NCBI GenBank assembly: GCA_958295945.1 | Contig: OY282386.1 | Coordinates: 2,666,001 to 2,730,000, forward strand | Source of the DNA: Candidatus Poribacteria bacterium | Lineage (GTDB): Bacteria > Poribacteria > WGA-4E > WGA-3G | Reading direction: 5' to 3' | Length of the DNA: 64,000 bases | In this document: positions 1 through 8,756 of the stretch, one piece after another | Layout: each line of letters starts with the position of its first letter | Numbering within the stretch: position 1 is the first letter of the stretch | Program-made: the position numbers and the translations under genes | The notes under the pieces: model-generated | Databases searched by the model: none | Told to the model about the DNA's origin: nothing | Seen by the model: only the letters and a program-made list of their open reading frames with translations

Positions 1-5
1 ATTCT

Positions 6-1463
6 CTATAATCCCTGCCGCCGTCTGAGAGATCTAATCCATCTTTGTGCCTTAGGTACCGATGTGTCAAAAGGTTCTTTCATTTCAAAACACTCGGTTT
101 GTCCAGCATAGATGTGATGCCAGTCAACAATACACTGCATTTTATGTTTTTTGAGGTTTCGCATGAGGTATCCGCGAACTCTTGCACGTGTGTCAAGGGG
201 AGCGTTGCTGATGGCATGGTTAATCTGTTGGTCAGTGATGACACGTCTGATACACCCTTCGTTTTGAAGTGCGTAGAAGATACCGCTATTGGGGTCAATA
301 TTGTGGTATTCTAAATCAATGCTTTTGAGCCACGGGTCATCCCAGGAGAGTTCTTCCTCTTCAATTAATGCTTCAAGAAACCACTTTTTCGCTGCCCAAT
401 CAATCCGAGTTGTGAGTCGTGTCCAATCAACTTCAAGGTCGTCAAGCACAGATTCCCACTCGGTGAGAACCCATTCAGCAGTTTCGTTCATGTCAGTTAT
501 CATCTCTCGGACAAAGTTCACATATTCACGTTGAAGATCAATAGCCGTGACAACTCTACCGTTCTGCATCTCAATATACCATTCAAGGGTAGTATCACGT
601 GAAATATGTTTGATAGCAGCAATGGGGTCAAGGAGGTCAATATTGGGCATGGGAAGTTTTTCGCCATAAATATCGTAATGTTTCTCAATGGCATCAAGGA
701 CGAGAGCAGTGGTGCCAACCTTCAGAGCAATGGCATATTCAGACATATTCGTATCACCAACGAGAAGGTGAAGGCGGCGGTATTTTGTATAGTCACTTAG
801 TGGTTCGTCGCGAGTGTTGATGATAGCACGACTAAACTGAATCCATTCATAGATTTCAGTTACGATATGGTCTGCTCTTTGAGATATTTGGTATCCGACA
901 AAGTCAACGTTATATTGTCCATCACCGAATTCAAGGATATCATCATATCCACCGACTCTTCCCGCACCAGCGAAAATTTGACGTGTTACAAAGAACGGCA
1001 ATAAGGTAGGAATAACAATTCTATAAAAGGGAACATCACGGCGTGCTTGAAAGTTTTCGTGACATCCGAAAGTGGCACCAGTGTAGTGATCTATATTGTT
1101 TTTGTAGAAGGCGACGTGGGAAGAACGACCTGTGTCTTGTAGGATTGCAGTGATGACGTGTTCAATGGCTTTGTCATAAGCGATTAAGTCAAAAAGATTG
1201 GCACATTCTGGTGTGGCATATTCAAGATGTCCCATGTCAATGTAGAGTCTACCACCGTTGAATAGAAAACCCCCATTGCCGGGCGGTTCACCCCAATCAC
1301 GATAGTGGAGATCTGGGATACCGAGCTCAAGTATTTTGAAGGTATAGTCTCTAACATTCGCAGCGACACCTTCAGGCGATACTTTAATACGTTGGGTCTG
1401 CATCGCCTGAGACTGTATCAGGCACCCAAATTCAGTTTCGATTCCCATTATTCTGTGTGACAT
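6..1463 (-). CDS. pafA: Pup/UBact-protein ligase, PafA family
   Basis: Predicted ATP-dependent ligase that joins the C-terminal glutamate of the Pup/UBact modifier to substrate lysines and so marks proteins for the proteasome. The 485-residue protein opens with the family signature GIETEFG (residues 7-13), which carries the Mg/ATP-binding glutamates. The segment DMGHLEYATPE follows, with the expected catalytic Asp at about residue 76. It lacks the long insertion after the first strand that marks Dop, which is why I call it PafA and the gene at 3376 Dop. It is the last gene of the operon and starts 14 nt after the proteasome alpha stop. The frame is complete, with a TAG stop at positions 6-8. 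PafA and Dop are homologous, so the assignment rests on the missing loop and the DMG-H-EYATPE variant. Confidence 0.93.
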   Translation of the reverse strand: MSHRIMGIETEFGCLIQSQAMQTQRIKVSPEGVAANVRDYTFKILELGIPDLHYRDWGEPPGNGGFLFNGGRLYIDMGHLEYATPECANLFDLIAYDKAIEHVITAILQDTGRSSHVAFYKNNIDHYTGATFGCHENFQARRDVPFYRIVIPTLLPFFVTRQIFAGAGRVGGYDDILEFGDGQYNVDFVGYQISQRADHIVTEIYEWIQFSRAIINTRDEPLSDYTKYRRLHLLVGDTNMSEYAIALKVGTTALVLDAIEKHYDIYGEKLPMPNIDLLDPIAAIKHISRDTTLEWYIEMQNGRVVTAIDLQREYVNFVREMITDMNETAEWVLTEWESVLDDLEVDWTRLTTRIDWAAKKWFLEALIEEEELSWDDPWLKSIDLEYHNIDPNSGIFYALQNEGCIRRVITDQQINHAISNAPLDTRARVRGYLMRNLKKHKMQCIVDWHHIYAGQTECFEMKEPFDTSVPKAQRWIRSLRRRQGL

Positions 1464-1477
1464 GAGGTGTTCCTCAT

Positions 1478-2248
1478 TTAACTTATATCGCGGACTGCTT
1501 GAATTTCATCTTGTGTTAGGATACGAAACTTAGTATCTGCAGGTAGAGTATCATCTAATATACCTACCTCAATTTCTCCATCTTCTAACTCTGTACTTAT
1601 TATTTCTTCTATCTCTTCATCAGGCACATCGGTGTCGTCCTCTGCCTCTTCAGAACGTTGACTTAACACCCTACCGACTGCCCATGTCTTGAGTGCTAAT
1701 TGCAGTGTAGAAGCAAGATCACTATTGTTCCCATTTTGTGCAGCAGTGAGGTATTCTTGCATTGCATTTTCTATCTCCAAAGTGCCACCAATCACTGCAG
1801 AGTCGTGATCTACTTTGACATTGCCGTCGTAGTTTATATGCGTAAATTGTGTCTGTTCATCACCATTACCGATTTCGACGAGAAGCATTTTGATAATATA
1901 TGCTTCACCGACAATCGCTTCAAACGCTTGTTTGAAGGTATGTGCTAAAACATAATGGGTTAAGCGGTGTAGGTTAACATCTTCAGTAGCACTTTGAAAT
2001 GCTTGAACGCTTGCGGTGTCTGTTACAAGCATTCGGAGACGTTCGATGTCAGCGGGGTGACCGATTGCGGAGAGTGCAATGCGGTCATGAACTTCAAATA
2101 TTTTTTGAGCACCTTTTGTAACAGTCAATAGGAGGCAACCTTGTTCAAAGGGCAGTCCGACAACAGGACTCCCGAGTCTAAGTTGGTCTTCAATATAGTC
2201 GCGCCGGTCCTGAATTGCTTCAATCCAACGATACGGCAGATCGCGCAT
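1478..2248 (-). CDS. prcA: 20S proteasome alpha subunit
   Basis: Alpha-type subunit that forms the outer, gating rings of the 20S proteasome and docks the ATPase. The 256-residue product starts MRDLPYRW and aligns by eye with bacterial PrcA: an N-terminal helix (about residues 8-25), then VVGLPFEQGCLLLTV and the FEVHDRIALSAIGH strand-turn typical of alpha subunits. There is no N-terminal catalytic Thr, as expected for alpha. The C-terminal 50 residues are very acidic. Its ATG overlaps the TAA stop of prcB by one base (TAATG), implying translational coupling and matched alpha/beta synthesis. Confidence 0.92.
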   Translation of the reverse strand: MRDLPYRWIEAIQDRRDYIEDQLRLGSPVVGLPFEQGCLLLTVTKGAQKIFEVHDRIALSAIGHPADIERLRMLVTDTASVQAFQSATEDVNLHRLTHYVLAHTFKQAFEAIVGEAYIIKMLLVEIGNGDEQTQFTHINYDGNVKVDHDSAVIGGTLEIENAMQEYLTAAQNGNNSDLASTLQLALKTWAVGRVLSQRSEEAEDDTDVPDEEIEEIISTELEDGEIEVGILDDTLPADTKFRILTQDEIQAVRDIS

Positions 2249-3114
2249 TATGTAGCCTCCACGTAACAGTCTTTTAGGAAATCATCAGAGAGTGTTTCTA
2301 CTCCCTGTTGTGTTATGGTTTTAACAGTCGGAAAAATTTCGGCTTTTGCGTTGTAGCCGCTGGTTGCAGCGTCATATTCGCTTGCGGTGTCAAGGAGTCT
2401 TAAAATAGTGATAGTCGCTTGTTGTTGATCCATATCTTCCAATCGGGTTTCACCCCATCTGTCAATGTATCGTAAGACACCACGTATCCAGATGGAACCT
2501 GAACCGGTAGTAGCGAAATCCACATTCTCAAAATGTGCTCCGAGGGCATCATAAAAATATATTTTACCCCCATTTTCCGATTCATCAGTTTGTGGGGCAT
2601 ACAAAGCAAAGATCGGAATAACCGCACCAATACCCTGCATTGCCATGGGAAGATTATCTCGGATAAGACGCGAAAGTGTCCGAAGTTTACCTTCAACACT
2701 CAATTCCTGTAACTGGCTTCGTCTGAAATATTGAAAAGAGTGCTTTAAAACACGAGCAATCTCATACGCCGTTGCGGGTGCGCCAGAGATCGCAAGAACA
2801 GAATGTGAATCAATTGGAAGGACTTTCTCAGCACGGTCATGAATAACAGAGGTGCCTGCAGTTGCACGCCGATCTCCTGCGATAATTATACCTTCGCTGT
2901 AACGCATTGCAACAACCGTGGTAGCTTCCGGTATCTCCAACGTTTTACCGTATGTTGATTTCCCTTGAAATGGCAACTGTATTGCATCGCGCATCGGTTT
3001 TGAGTCATGTGTTAACTTGATATCAGCTTCCGATGAGAGGTTATCCATTTCAGGTGTGCCATGCAAGGTATCAGCGTGTTTTATTAAACTGAGAAAGTCA
3101 CCTTTATGGTTCAT
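2248..3114 (-). CDS. prcB: 20S proteasome beta subunit with long propeptide
   Basis: Catalytic beta subunit, an N-terminal-nucleophile threonine protease. The core begins TTVVAMRY at residue 65. The conserved GDRRAT (Asp17 in mature numbering) and the Lys at mature position 33 (RAEKVLPI) are in place, so the Thr1/Asp17/Lys33 active site is intact. The preceding 64 residues would be an autocatalytically removed propeptide. The residue before Thr1 is Ala, where the actinobacterial subunit has Gly. The start codon overlaps the Pup stop (TAATG), and the stop overlaps prcA in the same way. The 288-residue length suits a bacterial PrcB precursor. Confidence 0.93.
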   Translation of the reverse strand: MNHKGDFLSLIKHADTLHGTPEMDNLSSEADIKLTHDSKPMRDAIQLPFQGKSTYGKTLEIPEATTVVAMRYSEGIIIAGDRRATAGTSVIHDRAEKVLPIDSHSVLAISGAPATAYEIARVLKHSFQYFRRSQLQELSVEGKLRTLSRLIRDNLPMAMQGIGAVIPIFALYAPQTDESENGGKIYFYDALGAHFENVDFATTGSGSIWIRGVLRYIDRWGETRLEDMDQQQATITILRLLDTASEYDAATSGYNAKAEIFPTVKTITQQGVETLSDDFLKDCYVEAT

Positions 3115-3311
3115 TATTCCCCCGTTCTCTGACGGTATCGCCGGGATTGGTCTTTGTCAACACGGCGCATACGCTTGAGCAGTTCTTGGGTGTCCGGTCT
3201 GTTGACATCTGGACGTTTCGGTGCGTTATTGTCGTCTCCACCATCATCGGGTTCAAACGGTTTTGCCGGTTTCTGTTTGCGTTCGGGATAATAGACAATC
3301 TGGTCTTTCAT
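3114..3311 (-). CDS. Pup-like/UBact protein modifier ending in Gly-Glu
   Basis: A 65-residue, highly charged and probably disordered protein directly upstream of the proteasome beta gene and downstream of dop, the usual place for Pup. It ends RQRTGE. Known family features it shares are small size, a low-complexity charged N-terminal half (PDDGGDDNN), a helix-prone segment that could bind the ATPase coiled coil (TQELLKRMRRVDKD), and a C-terminal G-E that is the conjugation site. Actinobacterial Pup ends GGQ and must be deamidated by Dop. Here Glu is encoded directly, and the R-T-G-E tail fits the UBact variant described, as I recall, from Nitrospirae, Verrucomicrobia, Armatimonadetes and candidate phyla. 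An overlapping frame at 3104-3298 is a shadow. Confidence 0.88.
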   Translation of the reverse strand: MKDQIVYYPERKQKPAKPFEPDDGGDDNNAPKRPDVNRPDTQELLKRMRRVDKDQSRRYRQRTGE

Positions 3312-3375
3312 CAGAATTTCTCCTTAATTTGCTTTGTGTAAGCAATTTTATAATCTGCCTCATCTATAAAATGGT

Positions 3376-4896
3376 TTAGTTCAATCCAAGTTTTTCAACG
3401 AGGGTTTGGGGGTTTGGGGATAGGTCAAGTGCTTCATTATATTTTTGAGCAATTTCAGGATTCGCGAGTGAGTTCATGTTGACTGTAACGGCTTTGCCTT
3501 CAATATCAAAGGTAATGCTGTCCCACTGTACGGTTCTGATTGCGTCTTCAAACTTGTTTAAGGACTTGCCTCGGAAATAAGCACGTGTGTCAAGTGGGGG
3601 CGTATGCATAGCAGTATGGACTTGTTCATCTGATATAATCCGTTGCATCTGTAGACCATAGAACAAACCATCCTCAAGATTTATGTTGTGGTATTCCAAA
3701 TCAATGCTTTGCAGCCACAGGTCATCCCATTCAATGCCCTCCGAGTCCACGAATGTCTCTAACAACCATTTTTTCGCCACCCAATCAAGGCGATCTGTAA
3801 GACGCATTGGATCATCTTCTAAAGCATTCAGCGTTTCTTCCCATTCTGTCAACACCCAATCTGTTTCATCACTTTGATGTGCAAGATGTTCTTGTGCCAG
3901 TGCAAGATATTCACGTTGATGATCAATAGCACTCATCATTTTACCATCAACTTTTTGTATCATCCAACGATATGTCTGATCGTGTGAAATTAATTTTATA
4001 GTATCAATCGGGTTTGCGATTGCGAACGATTTTGGAATTAGTCGTTGTTCTATTAATTCAATGACAAGTGCAGTAGTTCCGACTTTGAGAGCGGTCGCGT
4101 ATTCGGACATATTTGCGTCTCCGACGATACCGTGTAGTCTTCGGTATTTCGCAGGATCAGCATGTGGTTCGTCCCGAGTGTTGACAATGGGACGTTTGTG
4201 CATCGTATCTACACTTGCTTCAACATGAAAGAAGTCTGCACGTTGTGTAAGTTGAAAATGTCCGGGTGTTGCAAGTCCTGCTTCTGTTTCTATACCTATT
4301 TTGCCTGCCCCAGCATAAATCTGCCGCGTAACAAAAAACGGTAGAATACTGGATTTCAGGTAATCAAAAGGCACGTCACGTGCCATTAGGTAATTATCGT
4401 GGCATCCGTAACTATGTCCATAAAAATCAGTATTGTTTTTGTATAGTAGCACACGTTGCCCGAGTTCTTCGCTCCGTCTTTCAGCACATTCTTGGAGTAT
4501 TCGTTCTCCAGCTTTGTCGTGCGCAACGAGGTCAAAAAGGTTTTGGCATTCTGGTGTTGAATATTCAGGATGTGCATGGTCATTATATAGACGCGCACCA
4601 TTGATAAGGATGCGGTCACTTTTTATCTCACGAAAGGAACGACCCGGTTGCTCGGCAAATCTTTCCTTGTCTTTTTCCTCTTCTTCAATTTCGTCTGGAT
4701 GGTTATTGAGATGTTTGGCGCGAAACCCGCGTTCATCCTTAAACGGGTCTTCACCATCATAATCCCATTGCGGTAAAAATTTGTGGTCACACTGATAATG
4801 CTTGATTAACTCTATGGATTCCTTAACAGGATCAATTTGCTCAGCATTCTCAAGGGTTATACCGTATTCGGTTTCAATTCCAAATAGTCTGTGCAT
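3376..4896 (-). CDS. dop: Depupylase, Dop family
   Basis: Homologue of PafA predicted to cleave the isopeptide bond between the Pup/UBact modifier and its target and to recycle the modifier. The frame is open back to 5034, but the family N-terminus (M-H-R-L-F-G-I-E-T-E-Y-G) begins at 4896. Starting there also avoids overlap with the ATPase gene, so 4896 is chosen (506 aa). The catalytic Asp lies at about residue 106 in NDHAHPEYSTPE. Residues 20-95 contain a long charged insertion including an EIEEEEKDKE run, matching the Dop loop absent from PafA. Because the modifier already ends in Glu, only the depupylase activity, not deamidation, should be needed here. Confidence 0.9.
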   Translation of the reverse strand: MHRLFGIETEYGITLENAEQIDPVKESIELIKHYQCDHKFLPQWDYDGEDPFKDERGFRAKHLNNHPDEIEEEEKDKERFAEQPGRSFREIKSDRILINGARLYNDHAHPEYSTPECQNLFDLVAHDKAGERILQECAERRSEELGQRVLLYKNNTDFYGHSYGCHDNYLMARDVPFDYLKSSILPFFVTRQIYAGAGKIGIETEAGLATPGHFQLTQRADFFHVEASVDTMHKRPIVNTRDEPHADPAKYRRLHGIVGDANMSEYATALKVGTTALVIELIEQRLIPKSFAIANPIDTIKLISHDQTYRWMIQKVDGKMMSAIDHQREYLALAQEHLAHQSDETDWVLTEWEETLNALEDDPMRLTDRLDWVAKKWLLETFVDSEGIEWDDLWLQSIDLEYHNINLEDGLFYGLQMQRIISDEQVHTAMHTPPLDTRAYFRGKSLNKFEDAIRTVQWDSITFDIEGKAVTVNMNSLANPEIAQKYNEALDLSPNPQTLVEKLGLN

Positions 4897-4963
4897 TATT
4901 TGTGTCTTTCTGCTTACTATGGTATTCTGATAGAAGTGTGAAGTACCTCGTTGAAAAATATCT

Positions 4964-6739
4964 TTAAATAACCGGACTCGGTGATTTACGATGTTCCCTC
5001 TTTTCAGACTGAATAGGTGTGACTTTGACAACATTTACCGGATCATAATCTAATAGTTTGAGCCAATCCTCTGTAGCCTCAGTCGGTGGGAAAATATCAT
5101 TTTCGCTAAATTCTGCTTGGAGCGCGTTTAATAGGTCGTCTATGGTTATACCTGTTTCTGTATCAGGGGCTGCGATAGCACGTTTCATTGCCGTTTCTTT
5201 TGCCCTTTGAACGACAGACTCAATGATGGCACCACTACAGAGATGACCACGGTAAAGCACATCACGTCTGCCACTGCGGAGGGCAACTTCAAGGAACCGG
5301 TTTTCGGATGATTCGCGAAACATTTCATCTGCGACTTGTGAGATCAAGGTATCAACAACATCTTGGTCTGCTGTTACTCCAAGTTCAGTTTCAATTGGAA
5401 GATCGGGAGTAAGGTAAATACTGAATATATCTTTCGCAGCTTCTTTGTTCGGACGTGTCACTTTAATTTTTCTATCAATACGACCAGGACGCAGAATTGC
5501 TGGATCAATCAAGTCGGGTCGGTTCGTCGCTAAAATAATGACCACCTCCTGTAACGGCTCAATACCGTCCATTTCCGCACAGAACATCGGAACTAATGTG
5601 TTGGAAATGCTATGTGATCTCATGGCACGACGTGTGCCTAATATAGACTCTGCCTCATCTATAAATACAAATGCAAGTTTACCTTCTTCCCGTTTTTCAC
5701 GCGCAGCCAGAAAGATCTCTCTCACTTTACGTTCCGATTCACCGAGCCACATATTGAGGATTTCAGGACCTTTTATGTGTAGAAAAGTTCCTTCAATCTC
5801 TTCACCTGTTTCAGTTCTGAGACGTTCTGTTAGGTTGTAAGCAGTTGCTTTTCCAATAAGGGTTTTGCCACAGCCTGGAGGACCGTGGAGTAGAAATCCT
5901 TTTGGCACTGAATACTGAAACTTCTTAAAAAGTTCCGGATGCAAAATCGGTTGTTCAATAGTGTCTTTAATCCGCTGAATGGTTTCGTCAAGTCCACCAA
6001 CTTTTGTCCATGGAATTTCTGGTACTGCTTCAAGGGCATAGTCGTTCCGTTCTTTAGAAGCAATTCGTTCAAGTGCTACCCTTAAACTTCCATCAAGTCG
6101 GACTTCATCACCTGACTTCAACTTCACATCTGCCAAATCTGCAGCACGTTCAATAATAACAGATTGTAAACTCGGTTCTGACCCGACCCGAAGTCTACCA
6201 TCTGGCAGCACATCGGCAATTGTTGCAATAGGTCCTGATTCGTTATAACCAAGATCACCCACCACGACGAACGCTTCGTTCAGTAGAACACTCACACCTT
6301 TCTTTAGTTTTTCCTTTTCCAGTTGAGGGTCAATATTTGCATAGTACTCCGACCCACCAACAGTGACACGCGCTGTGTCGTCTTCTGGGACTGCAAGGAG
6401 AGTTCCAATACGGTTTGCTGGTGCCGTAAGTTTTTCAATTTGTTCTTCCATCTCTGTATGGATACGCATCGCTTCCTGCTCAATAGCACGGATCCTTTGA
6501 CGGAATTCCCCTTCATCGTTGATGATCGCACGACGTAATTCTATGAGCATACGACGTCTTTGGTCTTCAACCGGTGTATCTGAGATGATTTGATGAACCA
6601 ATTGTAGAGAATAGCCAGAACTCAATTCTTCTTGCAAATCCTCAACATCATCATATTCCACCTCATCTTCTTCTTCAAAAAATAGTTTATGATCATCAGG
6701 ACCTATGCCAGCATTACTACGGTTCTTCTTATCGTACAT
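4964..6739 (-). CDS. mpa: Proteasome-associated AAA+ ATPase (Mpa/ARC)
   Basis: Hexameric AAA+ unfoldase that would feed modified proteins to the 20S core. Order in the 591-residue protein: acidic N-terminus; coiled coil (about 55-108) where Pup-like modifiers bind; tandem OB-type interdomain region (about 110-235); AAA domain with Walker A GPPGCGKT (286-293), Walker B FVFIDE (357-362) and ATNRPDLIDPAILRPGR. ATG 6739 is preceded by GAGGAG at 9 nt spacing; the further upstream ATG at 6790 has no such site. The protein ends SPSPVI, without the C-terminal Q-Y-L or HbYX motif that opens the 20S gate in actinobacteria and archaea. It is the first gene of the operon, with 67 nt to dop. Confidence 0.92.
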   Translation of the reverse strand: MYDKKNRSNAGIGPDDHKLFFEEEDEVEYDDVEDLQEELSSGYSLQLVHQIISDTPVEDQRRRMLIELRRAIINDEGEFRQRIRAIEQEAMRIHTEMEEQIEKLTAPANRIGTLLAVPEDDTARVTVGGSEYYANIDPQLEKEKLKKGVSVLLNEAFVVVGDLGYNESGPIATIADVLPDGRLRVGSEPSLQSVIIERAADLADVKLKSGDEVRLDGSLRVALERIASKERNDYALEAVPEIPWTKVGGLDETIQRIKDTIEQPILHPELFKKFQYSVPKGFLLHGPPGCGKTLIGKATAYNLTERLRTETGEEIEGTFLHIKGPEILNMWLGESERKVREIFLAAREKREEGKLAFVFIDEAESILGTRRAMRSHSISNTLVPMFCAEMDGIEPLQEVVIILATNRPDLIDPAILRPGRIDRKIKVTRPNKEAAKDIFSIYLTPDLPIETELGVTADQDVVDTLISQVADEMFRESSENRFLEVALRSGRRDVLYRGHLCSGAIIESVVQRAKETAMKRAIAAPDTETGITIDDLLNALQAEFSENDIFPPTEATEDWLKLLDYDPVNVVKVTPIQSEKREHRKSPSPVI

Positions 6740-7132
6740 TGTGAACGTCTCCTCAGACAAATAGGGTGACTTTACGATAAAGTTTAGCACATTCTTAATT
6801 TAATATGTGAATTTTAATGCATCTTAGCAAATTAATCAACTAACTTTGTTTTCATAGTTTTGCTAAAAGTTTGCTTTTCTGTGGCAATTCTCATGAGTCT
6901 ATCATACTCTGCATACAAACTGCAAGTTAAATGAAAGTGTCTCATCAATAGCCAATGTCATATATTCAACAAAAATATTATGTACGCCCTATTTACAGTC
7001 AACAATTATACAGTTCAATTGTAGATATGCAATTACCTCACCTATTGCAATTAAAGTACGGGTGTACAATTTGTTAAGAAAGTTCTTTAGTTTAACATGC
7101 TTTCTTCTTCATGGCAAGTTAAAAGGAAGATT
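6740..7132. other. Intergenic region upstream of the proteasome operon
   Basis: About 390 AT-rich bases between the mpa start and the first MITE-like repeat. It must hold the promoter of the proteasome operon, because all six genes run away from it, but I cannot point to a convincing -35/-10 pair. No ORF or RNA gene is visible. Confidence 0.5.
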
Positions 7133-7308
7133 GGGGTGTGTAAAGTTTTTGTCACCGTAGACATCAATTCAAGTGAAAAACCTGTCCTCTATTGTAGGGC
7201 GGGGTCTCCGTGCCCCGCAATCTTTCAATCTACCAACAATGGCGAGGCACAGAGACCTCGCAAGACAATGGACAATGTGATATTTTGCCAAAAACTTTAC
7301 ACACCCCC
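7133..7308. repeat. MITE-like inverted repeat, family A copy 1
   Basis: About 175 bp bounded by GGGGTGTGTAAAGTTTTTG on the left and its near complement CAAAAACTTTACACACCCC on the right. Inside is a second inverted repeat around GGCGGGGTCTCCGTGCCCC and AGAGACCTCG. No coding capacity. Related copies lie at 8002, 20172, 38459 (partial) and 46234 (partial). Confidence 0.85.
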
Positions 7309-7370
7309 ATCCAATGACATATATGGATATTATTAGGACGATATGTTATCCTATAATGAGGAGGGATAAA

Positions 7371-7859
7371 ATGAAAAATTTGTGGATAAAACGCACTATA
7401 CAGATTATAGGGTGTGTCGTGCTTTTTAGCATCATCGCATGGGCGCAAAAAGATGAGGAACTGGTGAAGGAAGGTATTACCTTGACTGATCTTGGTGTGA
7501 CAACGGAACAGAAAACCCAGATTGAAGGAATGTGGAAACTAAAACGTCAGAAACATATAGAAGCTGTCAAAGATCTTAAGACACTGAACAGACTTGTTAA
7601 GGATTCGCTTATTGGAAATGAGGAGATTCGGAAAACATTGGAGACATTCCGAACGAAGCGGAAGGAATTACAGAAGAAAATTGATAAGGCAGAGACGAAG
7701 TTAGTAGAAGTTTTATCTCCACGTGCACAACTTCATTTGACGGTATTAGGTGTTTTAGATAACGGTTTAGCACGCAGAATTGTGAAAACACAAAAAGACA
7801 GATCAGTACCAGAAAAAAGCAGTGATGTTGCTATTCCGACTGAACAACCGACAGAATAA
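7371..7859 (+). CDS. Secreted Spy/CpxP-like (LTxxQ-type) helical protein
   Basis: A 162-residue exported helical protein. ATG 7371 is used because AGGAGG sits 7 bases upstream and the product then begins with a signal peptide (MKNLWIKRTIQ, hydrophobic VVLFSIIAWAQ, cleavage near AWAQ). The frame extends upstream without a ribosome site. The mature part is almost entirely charged helix, with LGVTTEQKTQIEGMWK near the start resembling the LTxxQ repeat of periplasmic Spy/CpxP chaperones. A second such unit may be VEVLSPRAQLHLTVLG. The role is inferred: periplasmic chaperone or envelope-stress factor. Homology is by pattern only. It stands alone between a repeat and a tRNA. Confidence 0.65.
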   Translation: MKNLWIKRTIQIIGCVVLFSIIAWAQKDEELVKEGITLTDLGVTTEQKTQIEGMWKLKRQKHIEAVKDLKTLNRLVKDSLIGNEEIRKTLETFRTKRKELQKKIDKAETKLVEVLSPRAQLHLTVLGVLDNGLARRIVKTQKDRSVPEKSSDVAIPTEQPTE

Positions 7860-7862
7860 AAA

Positions 7863-7938
<76 letters not shown>

Positions 7939-8001
7939 ACCTGCTTCAACTGATTTAATGATAACACATTGGGGCATGAAAAGCAAATTATTTTCGTCTG
8001 T

Positions 8002-8177
8002 GGGGTGTGTAAAGATTTTGTCACTAACTTCTCACCAACCATTGTAGGGGCGGGTCTCTGTGCCCGCCCGTTGCCATACAGGACAAGGAATGGCAGGGCA
8101 CAGAGACCCCGCCCTACAATAGAGGACAGGTTTTCACTTGAATTGATGTCTACGGTGCCAAAAACTTTACACACCCA
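8002..8177. repeat. MITE-like inverted repeat, family A copy 2
   Basis: About 175 bp with outer ends GGGGTGTGTAAAG and CTTTACACACCC, and the inner inverted repeat GGGGCGGGTCTCTGTGCCC / GGGCACAGAGACCCCGCCC. It directly follows the tRNA-Ala region and has no coding capacity. Confidence 0.87.
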
Positions 8178-8354
8178 CAACTCTGTTTCACCTTGACATT
8201 ATTTATGCTACGATATATAATCCATTCATTGCACATACGTCAAGAGTGGTTCCTTATTTCAACAATTTTAAGGAAACTCTATATGTAAGACAATAATAAG
8301 TTGAATATACTCTCTCAACATATAGTTAGTTAACTCAATATAGGATAAACCATA

Positions 8355-8720
8355 ATGGAACCATTAGTTAATTTCTTTCTTAGAAGTATCACTCTTATAT
8401 TCCAATTAGTATTTATGGCGTGTTTTCTGTTTTTATACATTAAAACAAAGTCTAATGGAGTCATCCTGATTTGGATAACACTGCTTATTGGGAAAATCCT
8501 CCATTGGTTAACTTTCAGACTATACTTAAATGTTTTCAGTAATAATTCTCGGATTGGTAGTATAAGCCCTATTGAGTTGTTCTCCATAGCAAACCATATT
8601 ATAGGTTGGTTAATTCTGTTACTATCTTCGTGCGGGATCATAATTATCTATAATGAATGGAAACAAGGTAAGTTTCAAAATACTTTGCCTATAGACAAAC
8701 CTGGAATTGATTTACGTTAG
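8355..8720 (+). CDS. Small membrane protein of unknown function
   Basis: A 121-residue protein with three strongly hydrophobic segments (about residues 8-29, 35-55 and 78-101) and a short charged C-terminus (YNEWKQGKFQ). I recognise no family. The ATG follows ATAAACCATA without a strong Shine-Dalgarno. It ends 36 bases before tsaB on the same strand and might be co-transcribed. That it is a real gene is supported by the clear membrane pattern, not by homology. Confidence 0.5.
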   Translation: MEPLVNFFLRSITLIFQLVFMACFLFLYIKTKSNGVILIWITLLIGKILHWLTFRLYLNVFSNNSRIGSISPIELFSIANHIIGWLILLLSSCGIIIIYNEWKQGKFQNTLPIDKPGIDLR

Positions 8721-8756
8721 AATCCTATCAAACACAGAATTACTAATTAACCTTGC

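Noticed and set aside
4897-5034. Upstream 46-codon extension of dop
   Set aside because: It would overlap the ATPase gene and precede the family N-terminus MHRLFGIETEYG.
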